The notes beneath the pieces were generated by a model, which was given only the letters and a program-made list of their open reading frames with translations, had not been told where the DNA came from and ran no database searches. A DNA stretch of 18,819 nt, from assembly GCA_045545665.1 (NCBI GenBank), contig JAZQBL010000005.1, positions 1 through 18,819 of the forward strand, written 5' to 3'. This stretch comes from RGIG7213 sp045545665. Lineage in GTDB: Bacteria; Bacillota; Clostridia; Oscillospirales; CAG-272. Positions within the stretch are counted from its first letter, which is position 1; every line of letters begins with the position of its first letter. Below, in pieces: positions 1 through 7,078 of this stretch. A program made the translations under genes and the position numbers.

Positions 1-227
1 TACATTCAGCCTTCTCCAGCGGGAGAAGGGGGACCGCGTTAGCGGTGGATGAGGTGTTCGAAGTGATAATCGAATTAACTATCGTAACACCAATCAACGC
101 GGCTCTTTTTAAAATTATACTTTGCCTTTCCCGGTGAAGGGAATGACGGATGAGGTGTCGATTCATCATTCATCGGATTTTTTCGAAACTGCATCAATAC
201 GGGTCGTCGTGGGCGCCGACCCCTACC
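1..227 (+). repeat. Composite hairpin-rich intergenic repeat, left inverted copy
   Basis: This stretch matches the reverse complement of 3075-3331 almost base for base over its core (about 47-157, one difference seen by eye). Modules in order are: a hairpin at 10-29 (CCTTCTCC with GGAGAAGG); a hairpin at 33-46 (ACCGC gtta GCGGT); a non-palindromic core of about 75 bp at 50-125; a degenerate hairpin near 125-140; a TTCATCGGATTTTTTCGAAAC-like linker ending near 189; and a REP-like palindrome at 201-222. The copy begins exactly where the right-hand copy joins another REP palindrome, so it probably continues left of the window. It lacks the GGCGGG/CCCGCC hairpin present in the other copies. No credible gene lies inside it. 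Confidence 0.9.
201..222 (+). repeat. REP-like palindrome B, copy 1
   Basis: Arms GGGTCGtCG and CGcCGACCC surround a TGGG loop, with one internal T/C mismatch. The same unit recurs at 3080-3101, 3333-3354, 7233-7254, 7339-7360 and 15514-15535. It is always between genes and usually has CATAC before it and CTAC after it. Confidence 0.85.
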
Positions 228-334
228 GTTTCCCATTATTCATCATTCATCAAATTCCAAAAGGACGGGGTGAGGTGAATGTGAGATCCGCCTGTGTTTC
301 CGAACGAAACAGTTTTTGAAAATCGATAAGACTC

Positions 335-363
335 TTGAATATTTTGTTTTTATGTGATATAAT
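335..363 (+). promoter_or_regulatory. SigA-type promoter of malQ
   Basis: The -35 TTGAAT (335-340) and -10 TATAAT (358-363) are separated by exactly 17 bp and lie 36 bp before the TTG start. The stretch between the repeat (ending at 227) and this promoter shows no other feature. Confidence 0.8.
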
Positions 364-399
364 ATACGTATGAAAATTCGGACGAAAGGATGATATAAA

Positions 400-1902
400 T
401 TGAAAAGTAAAAGAGAAAGCGGCGTTCTTATGAATATCGCCTCCCTTCCTTCAAAATACGGAATAGGCGTTATAGGCGAGGAAGCCGTATCGTTTGCAAA
501 GCTTATAAAAGAAATGGGATTTTCAAAATGGCAGATACTGCCCCTCAATCCCCCCGCACTTATGGCGGCAAACAGTCCGTACTCATCAAACGGTGCGTTT
601 GCGGGAAATATTGCGTATATAGATCCCATTACGCTTTTTTATGACGGTCTTGTAGATCCCGACGATGTAAGACGCTGTGAATACTACGGTTCACCGTACA
701 GAGTCGATTTTGAGTTTGTAAACGAGAGCAAAAAACGTCTTATGAAAAAGGCGTATGCAAATATAACGGAAGAATACAGAGAAAAAACTGCTGAATTTCT
801 TTCCGATAAAGAAAATTTCAACTACGCATACTACGTAACGCTTCAGGATAAGTTCGGCGGTGCGGAGTTTGTTGAGTGGGATAAGGAATACAGAGATTAC
901 GAAACGGCACTTACCCACAAGGACGAGCATGAAGACGGAATATTCTACAACGGATTCTGTATGTACACGTTCTTCCGTCAGTGGACGGAATTTAAAAAGA
1001 CGGTAAACGATCTCGGCGTGCAGATAATCGGCGATATGCCGATATACGTCAGCCTTGACTCCGCCGACGTGTGGGCGCACAATGAGCTTTTCTGCCTTAA
1101 TAAAAAGACGTTCCGCCCGCAGCTCGTGGCAGGTGTTCCGCCGGATTATTTCTCCGAGGACGGTCAGCTCTGGGGCAATCCCCTTTACGACTGGAAGGCA
1201 ATGGAGGAGGACGGTTTTTCCTGGTGGATAAACAGAATAAAGCGCAACCTCACACTCTATGATACGGTACGCATCGACCATTTCAGAGGTATTGCATCGT
1301 ATTGGGCAGTCGGCGCAAACGAAGAAACGGCAAAGAACGGAAAATGGAAAAAAGGTCCGGGAATGAAGCTGTTTGACGCCGTAAACAAAAAAATAAAGGA
1401 TCCTGCAATAATCGCAGAGGATCTCGGTGAGTTCGGCAAGGACGTTGAAACGCTCCTTAAGGAAACGGGCTTTGCAGGTATGCGTGTCGTTCAGTTCGGA
1501 TTTGACGGCAAGGATTCATCCCATCTGCCGCACAACTATCCCGAAAACTGCATAGCATACACGGGCACTCACGATAACGACACACTTTTGGGCTGGCTTT
1601 ACAGCACGGACGACGAAACGCGCCGCTACGTGCTCGATTACGTCGGATTTAAACAGCCGAACTGGGGTGACGGAGGATTTTATTCACCGTCCTGCAGAGC
1701 GATAACGGAAGCCGTATGGAGATCGTCTGCAAAGCTTTCGGTAATACCCGTCCAGGATATGTGCGGATTCGGAAGCGATACAAGACTCAACGTGCCCGGT
1801 TCTGCACTCGGCAACTGGGAAGTCCGCTTCACAAAAGAACAGATAGACAGCATCGACAGAGGATATTTCAAACGGATCAACAGCATTTTCAAAAGAGATT
1901 AA
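400..1902 (+). CDS. malQ: 4-alpha-glucanotransferase (amylomaltase, GH77)
   Basis: Disproportionating enzyme that moves alpha-1,4-glucan segments between maltodextrins in cytosolic maltose/glycogen metabolism. The 500-residue length fits the family. Visible GH77 landmarks are the N-terminal SGVLM..SLPSKYGIG segment (residues 7-23), GDMPIYVSLDSADVWAH (211-227), the 250s-loop motif GVPPDYFSEDGQLWGNP (245-261), the nucleophile in RIDHFRG (Asp293), the acid/base in IIAEDLG (Glu340), and the third carboxylate in THDND (Asp392). TTG at 400 is chosen because an AAAGGA site (385-390) sits 9 nt upstream and the frame from there includes the conserved SGV segment; the next start, ATG 430, would cut into it. 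The gene is monocistronic, with its own promoter and a terminator at 1908-1940. No glycogen or maltose genes are beside it. Confidence 0.96.
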   Translation: MKSKRESGVLMNIASLPSKYGIGVIGEEAVSFAKLIKEMGFSKWQILPLNPPALMAANSPYSSNGAFAGNIAYIDPITLFYDGLVDPDDVRRCEYYGSPYRVDFEFVNESKKRLMKKAYANITEEYREKTAEFLSDKENFNYAYYVTLQDKFGGAEFVEWDKEYRDYETALTHKDEHEDGIFYNGFCMYTFFRQWTEFKKTVNDLGVQIIGDMPIYVSLDSADVWAHNELFCLNKKTFRPQLVAGVPPDYFSEDGQLWGNPLYDWKAMEEDGFSWWINRIKRNLTLYDTVRIDHFRGIASYWAVGANEETAKNGKWKKGPGMKLFDAVNKKIKDPAIIAEDLGEFGKDVETLLKETGFAGMRVVQFGFDGKDSSHLPHNYPENCIAYTGTHDNDTLLGWLYSTDDETRRYVLDYVGFKQPNWGDGGFYSPSCRAITEAVWRSSAKLSVIPVQDMCGFGSDTRLNVPGSALGNWEVRFTKEQIDSIDRGYFKRINSIFKRD

Positions 1903-1907
1903 AAATA

Positions 1908-1940
1908 CGGAGACGTCGGTTCACGGCGTCTCCGCTTTTT
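1908..1940 (+). terminator. Rho-independent terminator of malQ
   Basis: A perfect 8-bp stem CGGAGACG (1908-1915) pairs with CGTCTCCG (1927-1934) across an 11-nt loop, followed by CTTTTT. It starts 5 bp after the malQ stop codon. Confidence 0.9.
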
Positions 1941-1945
1941 GTATA

Positions 1946-1973
1946 ACAAAAGGCACGCTTTGCAAAGCGTGCC
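1946..1973 (-). terminator. Terminator of the LRR lipoprotein gene
   Basis: A 22-bp perfect palindrome at 1952-1973 (half-site GGCACGCTTTG) is followed on the minus strand by TTTTGTTAT. It lies 15 bp past the stop of the minus-strand gene, back to back with the malQ terminator as expected for convergent genes. Confidence 0.8.
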
Positions 1974-1988
1974 GAAACGTTTAATCGT

Positions 1989-2891
1989 TTATTTACCGAA
2001 AGATACGGTATACGTTCCTGTACTATAGTCCCAGAAGTTGTCCTTGCCGACTTTTTTCCAATCATCCTCCGTGCCGTCGAAGTTTATTTTTTCAAGCGAC
2101 GTACAGCCGTTGAAAGCCGACGAGCCTATATTTTTAAGCGTATCTCCGAGATTTACCGTTTTAAGGGACGTACAGTTGAAGAAAGCACCGGAGCCGATAG
2201 TATTAAGCTTACCTCTTACTGTAATTTCTTTAAGCGACGTACAGCCGTGGAATGAAAGAAGCTGGACGTTTACGACGTCGCTTGAAAACGATACGGATTC
2301 GAGTGCTGTACAACCGTAGAAAGCTCCGTCACGTATATTCGGAACGCCTGAGGGGACCGTCACCGACGTTATGGAGGTACAGTTGTAAAATGCGTATATA
2401 TCAATGAGCTCCATCTTATCGGGCAGAGTGATCTTCGCAAGGGACGAACACTTCCAGAACGCCTTTTTGCCGATAGTCTTCAAGCTGTCGGGGATGGATG
2501 CCGATGTGAGGTTTTCACATTCATAAAAGGCGTAGTCGCTTATTTTCGTAACGCCGTCTTCAATAACGGCTTCTTTTATGCTGCCGCGGTATTTATACCA
2601 CGGAATATCCGAGGGCTTTGTCAAGGTTTGAACCGTATTATCGCTTGATATGGTGAGCTTTCCGTCGGCAGTAAGTGTGTATCCGTCGCCGTTTACCGTT
2701 TCTGTAAGCACCGCTGTATCCTCCTCGGGTTTTTCCGTTTCCTCTGTTTCGGGTTCTGACGTTATTTCATCTGTTGTCTGCCGTGACGTGACGTCTGCGC
2801 CGCTTTCGGCGTGCGTATCATCCGCACAGGATGACGAAAGGAGCAGGAGCGCAGAAAGTATCAGGCATACGGCTGTTTTAAATTTATTCAT
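1989..2891 (-). CDS. BspA-like leucine-rich-repeat (LRR_5) surface lipoprotein
   Basis: Secreted, probably lipid-anchored protein of 300 residues. Residues 1-21 form a signal peptide (K3, K5, then a hydrophobic run) ending at Cys22; the preceding SSS is an atypical lipobox, with Leu at -4 instead of -3. Residues about 23-68 are an acidic Thr/Glu-rich spacer. From about 110 to 275 there are seven LRR_5 units with the AF-x2-C landmark at residues 121, 144, 167, 190, 213, 236 and 259, a period of exactly 23 residues. The end (FDGTEDDWKKV) is the usual cap of this family. BspA-type LRR proteins generally serve adhesion or ligand binding; the ligand here cannot be read from sequence. The ATG at 2891 has GGAG 7 nt upstream and a strong promoter. 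Confidence 0.9.
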   Translation of the reverse strand: MNKFKTAVCLILSALLLLSSSCADDTHAESGADVTSRQTTDEITSEPETEETEKPEEDTAVLTETVNGDGYTLTADGKLTISSDNTVQTLTKPSDIPWYKYRGSIKEAVIEDGVTKISDYAFYECENLTSASIPDSLKTIGKKAFWKCSSLAKITLPDKMELIDIYAFYNCTSITSVTVPSGVPNIRDGAFYGCTALESVSFSSDVVNVQLLSFHGCTSLKEITVRGKLNTIGSGAFFNCTSLKTVNLGDTLKNIGSSAFNGCTSLEKINFDGTEDDWKKVGKDNFWDYSTGTYTVSFGK

Positions 2892-2921
2892 TTTACATCT
2901 CCGTGTGTTGTATTATTCGTG

Positions 2922-2950
2922 ATTATAACACAAAAACTCATTTATGTAAA
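2922..2950 (-). promoter_or_regulatory. SigA-type promoter of the LRR lipoprotein gene
   Basis: On the minus strand, -35 TTTACA (2945-2950) and -10 TATAAT (2922-2927) are 17 bp apart, with the start codon about 30 bp downstream. I see nothing notable at 2951-3074. Confidence 0.8.
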
Positions 2951-3079
2951 CACACGATCTGTAAATATTTAATTTTAAGCTCAGCAAAAAGAAAAAAATT
3001 AACAAAAACCTACATATTCAAAATGATGAATGATTGAAACAGAGACAACAAAAAAGATCACGCTGACAGATAATCGTAG

Positions 3080-3101
3080 GGGTCGGCACCCACGACGACC
3101 T
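3080..3101 (-). repeat. REP-like palindrome B, copy 2 (degenerate)
   Basis: On the minus strand the arms read AGGTCGtCG and TGcCGACCC around TGGG. Two outer substitutions weaken the stem relative to the other copies. Confidence 0.75.
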
Positions 3102-3332
3102 GTATGATGTAGGGCAGGGGCTTGCTCCCGCCGTTTCGAAAAATCTGATGAATGATGAATCGGTACCTCATCCGTCATTCCCTTCACCGGGAAAGGCAAA
3201 GTATAATTTTAAAAAGAGCTGCGTTGATTGGTGTTACGATAGTTAATTCGATTATCACTTCGAACACCTCATCCACGTAGTTGCAAAGCAACTACATCCC
3301 CCATTTCTCCCGCTGGAGAAGGCTGAATGTAG

Positions 3333-3354
3333 GGGTCGGCGCCCACGACGACCC
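3333..3354 (-). repeat. REP-like palindrome B, copy 3
   Basis: Same 22 bp as copy 1 (arms GGGTCGtCG and CGcCGACCC) on the opposite strand. It forms the outer edge of the right composite repeat. Confidence 0.85.
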
Positions 3355-3399
3355 GTATGATATTTTCGAAAAAATCCGCACCGCAGGCATTTCGTTTAT

Positions 3400-4188
3400 T
3401 CAGCTTGCCCAGACTATTTTATTTTCCGAAAACGTGCCTTCGTAGGTTCTGCCCGACGGCCAGAAGTAAGTACCTTCGCCGTCTAACATATTGTTTACAA
3501 AGCTTCCGATGTAGTACTCTCCGTTTTTCCAGACGTACGTGCCTTCGCCCTGGCGCACGTCGTTTACAAATTCTCCTTCGTAAACGTCGCCGTTTGCGTA
3601 GGTATACTTGCCGACTCCGTGCTTGCAGTCGTTTTCATACTGACCTTTATAACAGCTTCCGTCAGCCCAGGTGTACGTACCGTCACCGTGCTTTTTATCG
3701 TTTTTATATTCTCCTTCGTAGACGCTTCCGTCAGCCCAGGTATATTTACCGAAGCCTTCGCGCTTTCCTGCAAGAAAACTGCCCTCGTACACGTCTCCGA
3801 CAGCGGAGGAGTAGGTATATTTACCCGTTCCCGATATTTCATTTTCGGAAAATTCTCCTTCGTAACTTTCGCCGCCTGCATACGTTATTCTGCCGACGCC
3901 GTGACGCTTGAGATCACGCAGCTCTCCTACGTAAACGTCTCCGTTTGAATATTTCACGGTCTTCGATGCACCGTCAACCGTTCCTTTAAGTCCGCCGGGA
4001 TAGTACGCCGTGCCGTCGTACGGTGCGCCGTTTGAATCGACCTTGCCGTAGAAACGTATCTCCTCGTCTCCCATTCGGTACGTTATTATTCTGTATCCCG
4101 AAATATATATCACGAGATACGCAATACCGACGACGACAAGTGCGCCTATAAGTATCGTTATTATCAGGCGGAACGTGCTGTTTTGCAT
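3400..4188 (-). CDS. Membrane-anchored MORN-repeat protein
   Basis: Counting from ATG 4188 (262 residues), residues 7-30 are one strong transmembrane segment, followed by a short linker and about eight tandem MORN units of roughly 23 residues (about 80-259) with the G-x-YEGE(F/Y)...G-x-GKYTW pattern. MORN arrays form elongated beta-hairpin stacks used as scaffolds or for lipid and protein contact; the partner is unknown. The topology suggests one TM anchor with the array either outside the cell or facing membrane partners. The start is uncertain: the frame is open to TTG 4221 directly after the upstream stop, and a strong GGAGGTG (4213-4219) is ideally spaced for an ATT codon at 4206, not for ATG 4188. 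No U-tract terminator follows; the gene runs into the hairpin repeat. Confidence 0.85.
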   Translation of the reverse strand: MQNSTFRLIITILIGALVVVGIAYLVIYISGYRIITYRMGDEEIRFYGKVDSNGAPYDGTAYYPGGLKGTVDGASKTVKYSNGDVYVGELRDLKRHGVGRITYAGGESYEGEFSENEISGTGKYTYSSAVGDVYEGSFLAGKREGFGKYTWADGSVYEGEYKNDKKHGDGTYTWADGSCYKGQYENDCKHGVGKYTYANGDVYEGEFVNDVRQGEGTYVWKNGEYYIGSFVNNMLDGEGTYFWPSGRTYEGTFSENKIVWAS

Positions 4189-4212
4189 TAAACGCTTTAA
4201 AGTAATGGTGTG

Positions 4213-4219
4213 CACCTCC
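4213..4219 (-). promoter_or_regulatory. Strong Shine-Dalgarno GGAGGTG upstream of the MORN gene
   Basis: On the minus strand GGAGGTG lies 6 nt before ATT (4206-4204) and 24 nt before the first in-frame ATG (4188). It is the best ribosome binding site in this interval but does not serve a normal start codon at usual spacing. Confidence 0.5.
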
Positions 4220-4221
4220 AA

Positions 4222-4710
4222 TCAAAGCCCGTTTATAAAGTTATTGAGCATTGTTATAAGATCGGGCACGGCTATTATCGAAAACAGCGCAACGGCAAAC
4301 GCCAATATAACTGTCATAATAAGTGCAAACCAGTGCGTGCCCTTTTTGCTGAATACGTTTTCAGCCTGGAATACGAGGTCCTCGGGGATGTAATATTTGC
4401 TTTTGAGAATGATCTGCTTTTGCGTCAGCTTATCGTCCTGCGGGGCAACGGTCTTCATGACACGTTTGTACGTTCCTTTTTTCAAAGCACGTTTTACGAA
4501 AATATTTTTTGCATATTTCGTATCTTCGAGCGTCAATGCGCTTTCTTCGGTGTTCGCCTTTTCCTTTATGAGAAAGCGGACGAAGGAACCGAGCACTTCT
4601 TTAAAATAAACGGATATTCCCGCACCGATAACGACACCTATGCAGACACACCAGGCAATGGTGTTTATCGACGTTGCAAATTCCGGAAAGACCAAAGATA
4701 AGTAATTCAT
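4222..4710 (-). CDS. Small two-TM membrane protein of unknown function
   Basis: Not recognised. The 162-residue product has a hydrophobic segment at about residues 17-37, a charged cytosol-type middle (about 43-120, rich in Lys/Glu, with a KSKYYIPEDLVFQAENVF stretch), and a second hydrophobic segment at about 127-150 close to the C-terminus. That predicts a hairpin topology with the charged loop on one side. The ATG follows the serS stop by one base (TAATATG), so translation is probably coupled to serS, and no good Shine-Dalgarno sequence is visible. The gene stops at the position where the open frame of the MORN gene begins, so the two are likely co-transcribed and may act together at the membrane. 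Confidence 0.75.
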   Translation of the reverse strand: MNYLSLVFPEFATSINTIAWCVCIGVVIGAGISVYFKEVLGSFVRFLIKEKANTEESALTLEDTKYAKNIFVKRALKKGTYKRVMKTVAPQDDKLTQKQIILKSKYYIPEDLVFQAENVFSKKGTHWFALIMTVILAFAVALFSIIAVPDLITMLNNFINGL

Positions 4711-4711
4711 A

Positions 4712-5998
4712 TTATTTTTTGGGTATCAGCTTTTCGACACCGCCCATGTAAGGACGGAGAGCGACGGGGATATTTACCGAACCGTCTTCGTTTAAGTTGT
4801 TTTCAAGGAATGCAATGAGCATACGGGGAGGAGCTACAACGGTATTGTTGAGCGTGTGGGCAAAGTATTTGCCGTTTTCTCCGTTTACTCTTATCTTGAG
4901 GCGGCGAGCCTGTGCGTCGCCGAGGTTTGAGCAAGAGCCGACTTCAAAATATTTCTGCTGTCTGGGGCTCCACGCTTCAACGTCAAGCGATTTTACCTTC
5001 AGGTCTGCCAAGTCACCAGAACAGCATTCGAGCGTTCTTACGGGGATATCGAGGCTTCTGAAGAGATCGACCGTGTTCTGCCACAGCTTATCGTACCATA
5101 CGGGGCTTTCCTCGGGACGGCAGATAACGATCATTTCCTGCTTTTCAAACTGGTGGATACGGTAAACGCCTCTTTCCTCTATTCCGTGCGCGCCCTTTTC
5201 CTTACGGAAGCAGGGAGAATAGCTCGTAAGTGCGTAGGGAAGCTTTGCTTCGTCGATTATCGTATCTATATATCTGCCTATCATCGAATGCTCGCTCGTA
5301 CCGATAAGATAAAGGTCTTCGCCTTCTATCTTATACATCATAGCAGACATTTCATCAAAGCTCATAACGCCCGTAACGACGTCGGAACGGATCATAAACG
5401 GAGGCACACAGTACGTAAAGCCTCTTCCGATCATAAAATCACGTGCGTAGGAGATAACTGCCGAATGAAGTCTTGCAATATCTCCGCAAAGGTAGTAAAA
5501 TCCGTTACCTGCAACACGGCGTGCGGCATCAAGGTCGATTCCGTCAAACCTCTCCATTATATCCGTGTGGTACGGTACTTCAAAGGGAGGTGTTACGGGT
5601 TCACCGAATTTTTCAATTTCAACGTTGCAGCTGTCGTCCTTTCCTATCGGAACGTCGTCAGCTATTATGTTGGGTATGCCGAGCATCACGTTATGTAATT
5701 TCTCGGAGTATTCGCTTTCAAGCTTCTCAAGCTCTGCAAGTCTGTCGGCGGCGGCTGTTACCTTCGCTTTGAGCTCTTCTGCCCCCGCTTTGTCGCCTGC
5801 CTTCATGCAAGCACCGATCTGCTTTGAGAATTTGTTTCTGTCAGCGCGGAGGTCGTCCGCTTCTTTCTGGCAGGCACGGCTGAGCTTGTCAAGCTCAACA
5901 GCCTCGTCGACCAAAGGAAGCTTATGGTCCTTGAACTTCTTTTTTATGTTCTCTCTTACGAGATCGGGGTTTTCTCTTATAAGTTTGATGTCGATCAT
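4712..5998 (-). CDS. serS: Serine--tRNA ligase
   Basis: Class II synthetase charging tRNA-Ser; 428 residues, normal for SerRS. The N-terminus (MIDIKLIRENPDLVRENI) and the long helical coiled-coil arm (about 30-105) that grips the tRNA-Ser variable arm are present. The catalytic domain shows TSEHS (234-238), motif 2 FRKEKGAHG..RGVYRIHQF (264-284) and a motif 3 segment NNTVVAPPRMLIAFLENN (384-401). This motif 3 departs from the usual bacterial SGLAVGR form but is one I associate with Clostridia. ATG 5998 is preferred over an upstream GTG (6022) because AGAAAGGA (6006-6013) sits 7 nt before it. The 175-bp gap to parB has only a weak promoter candidate (TATACT at 6086-6091, no clear -35) and no evident T-box structure. 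Confidence 0.96.
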   Translation of the reverse strand: MIDIKLIRENPDLVRENIKKKFKDHKLPLVDEAVELDKLSRACQKEADDLRADRNKFSKQIGACMKAGDKAGAEELKAKVTAAADRLAELEKLESEYSEKLHNVMLGIPNIIADDVPIGKDDSCNVEIEKFGEPVTPPFEVPYHTDIMERFDGIDLDAARRVAGNGFYYLCGDIARLHSAVISYARDFMIGRGFTYCVPPFMIRSDVVTGVMSFDEMSAMMYKIEGEDLYLIGTSEHSMIGRYIDTIIDEAKLPYALTSYSPCFRKEKGAHGIEERGVYRIHQFEKQEMIVICRPEESPVWYDKLWQNTVDLFRSLDIPVRTLECCSGDLADLKVKSLDVEAWSPRQQKYFEVGSCSNLGDAQARRLKIRVNGENGKYFAHTLNNTVVAPPRMLIAFLENNLNEDGSVNIPVALRPYMGGVEKLIPKK

Positions 5999-6005
5999 TT
6001 CAATA

Positions 6006-6013
6006 TCCTTTCT
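6006..6013 (-). promoter_or_regulatory. Ribosome binding site fixing the serS start
   Basis: AGAAAGGA on the minus strand lies 7 nt before ATG 5998. It overlaps the longer in-frame GTG extension, which argues that the extension is not translated. Confidence 0.8.
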
Positions 6014-6173
6014 TGCAATCACAAATCAATATGTAGTATTTGCAAGTTAAAAACCGTTTTCGGTACTATCCGTTGTGTTCATAGTAGTATAATATACATT
6101 TTCACATATATGTTTGTGATTTTATTAACACTTTTAAAACTTTGAAATATTTTTTATTGTTATTCGATATAAA

Positions 6174-7037
6174 TTAGAAATCGAAGGTTTCTTTTCCAAA
6201 AATTGTTGTCAGTAACTGCTCAAGATCTTCGTTATCCTCGTAGGATATTTCAACTGTTTTCTTCTTTCCGGTACCTATATGTACGCGTCTGCCCGATATA
6301 TCGAACAAGTGCTTCGTAAGCGCACGGTTGTACGACTCCGTATTTGCATCAAGTATTTCGGGGGCGTTGTACGAATCGTTTATTTTTTTGACGAGCGACT
6401 CTGTCTGACGCACGTTAAGACTCAGCGCGCAGACTTTTTCTGCAGTCGGCAAAAGGTCGGACTTATATTTAAGTCCCATAAGAGCCTTTGCGTGTCCTGT
6501 CGTTATGCGTCCGTCCTTGAGAAGCTGTTGCAATTCCTCGGGAAGCTCAAGCACGCGGAGGATATTGGCTATCGACGAGCGTGACTTGCCTATTCTCTGC
6601 GAAAGCTCCTCCTGCGTCATTTTGTACTCTTCTATAAGGGCTTTGTAAGCGGCGGCTTCTTCTATCACGTTCAAGTCCTCGCGCTGTACGTTTTCGATTA
6701 TTGCCACCTCTGCGGAGGTTTTTTCATCAAGCTCCATAACAATTGCGGGGATCTCCGAAAGGCCTGCCATTTTTGCCGCCCTGTATCGTCTTTCACCTGC
6801 TATTATTTTATAAAATCCGTCACCTGCAGAGCGCACGGCGATCGGCTGTATGACACCGTGTGCGGCGATCGACTGCGAAAGCTCTGCAAGAGATGAGTCG
6901 CTGAATTCTTTTCTCGGCTGTGCCTTGTTGACTTCTATATCCGATATTCTGATAACCGATACACCCGAGGTGCTTTCTGCCGAATTTGATTCAAATATAG
7001 CGTCAAGCCCTCTGCCCATAGCGGGTTTCTTAGCCAT
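6174..7037 (-). CDS. parB: Chromosome-partitioning protein ParB (Spo0J family)
   Basis: DNA-binding CTPase clamp that loads at parS sites near the origin, recruits SMC and works with ParA. At 287 residues it is full length. Visible are the N-terminal GRGLDAIF ParA-contact motif (8-15), the QPRKEF box (40-45), the CTP-binding GERRYRA motif (81-87), ENVQREDLN (115-123), the helix-turn-helix TQEELSQRIGKSRSSIANIL (141-160), and a C-terminal dimerisation region ending FGKETFDF. AAGGAG (7047-7052) is 9 nt before the ATG. There is no parA next to it: upstream is repeat-filled intergenic DNA and then a divergent operon. The neighbouring serS suits an origin-proximal Firmicutes locus, but that is inference. 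I saw no TGTTTCACGTGAAACA parS site by eye. Confidence 0.95.
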   Translation of the reverse strand: MAKKPAMGRGLDAIFESNSAESTSGVSVIRISDIEVNKAQPRKEFSDSSLAELSQSIAAHGVIQPIAVRSAGDGFYKIIAGERRYRAAKMAGLSEIPAIVMELDEKTSAEVAIIENVQREDLNVIEEAAAYKALIEEYKMTQEELSQRIGKSRSSIANILRVLELPEELQQLLKDGRITTGHAKALMGLKYKSDLLPTAEKVCALSLNVRQTESLVKKINDSYNAPEILDANTESYNRALTKHLFDISGRRVHIGTGKKKTVEISYEDNEDLEQLLTTIFGKETFDF

Positions 7038-7078
7038 TTATATCAACTCCTTATTTTATTTATACATTATATAAGACC

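Larger units (their letters stand above)
3075..3377 (-). repeat. Composite hairpin-rich intergenic repeat, right inverted copy
   Basis: This is the reverse complement of 1-227 plus extra modules. Read on the minus strand it runs: linker CGGATTTTTTCGAAAA (3360-3375), REP palindrome (3333-3354), CTTCTCC/GGAGAA hairpin (about 3304-3322), the 8-bp perfect hairpin GTAGTTGC/GCAACTAC (3277-3295), the shared core of about 75 bp, the linker again (about 3131-3150), a GGCGGG/CCTGCC hairpin (about 3109-3130), and a second REP palindrome (3080-3101). It ends about 23 bp from the stop codon of the MORN gene. No gene is credible inside it; the overlapping short reading frames on both strands are low-complexity translations of the repeat. 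Confidence 0.9.

Noticed and set aside
691..1281. 196-codon minus-strand frame
   Set aside because: Lies entirely within malQ on the other strand, where catalytic motifs prove the plus frame.
1..3377. Composite transposon around malQ
   Set aside because: The flanking repeats contain no transposase gene, and the left end and target duplications are not visible, so only the inverted-repeat arrangement is claimed.
3357..3911. 184-codon plus-strand frame rich in Arg, Phe and Leu
   Set aside because: It is antisense to the MORN array, has abnormal composition and starts in the repeat; a shadow of the real gene.
5999..6173. T-box riboswitch before serS
   Set aside because: The 175-bp leader is A+T-rich and shows no convincing T-box sequence or terminator/antiterminator pair by eye.
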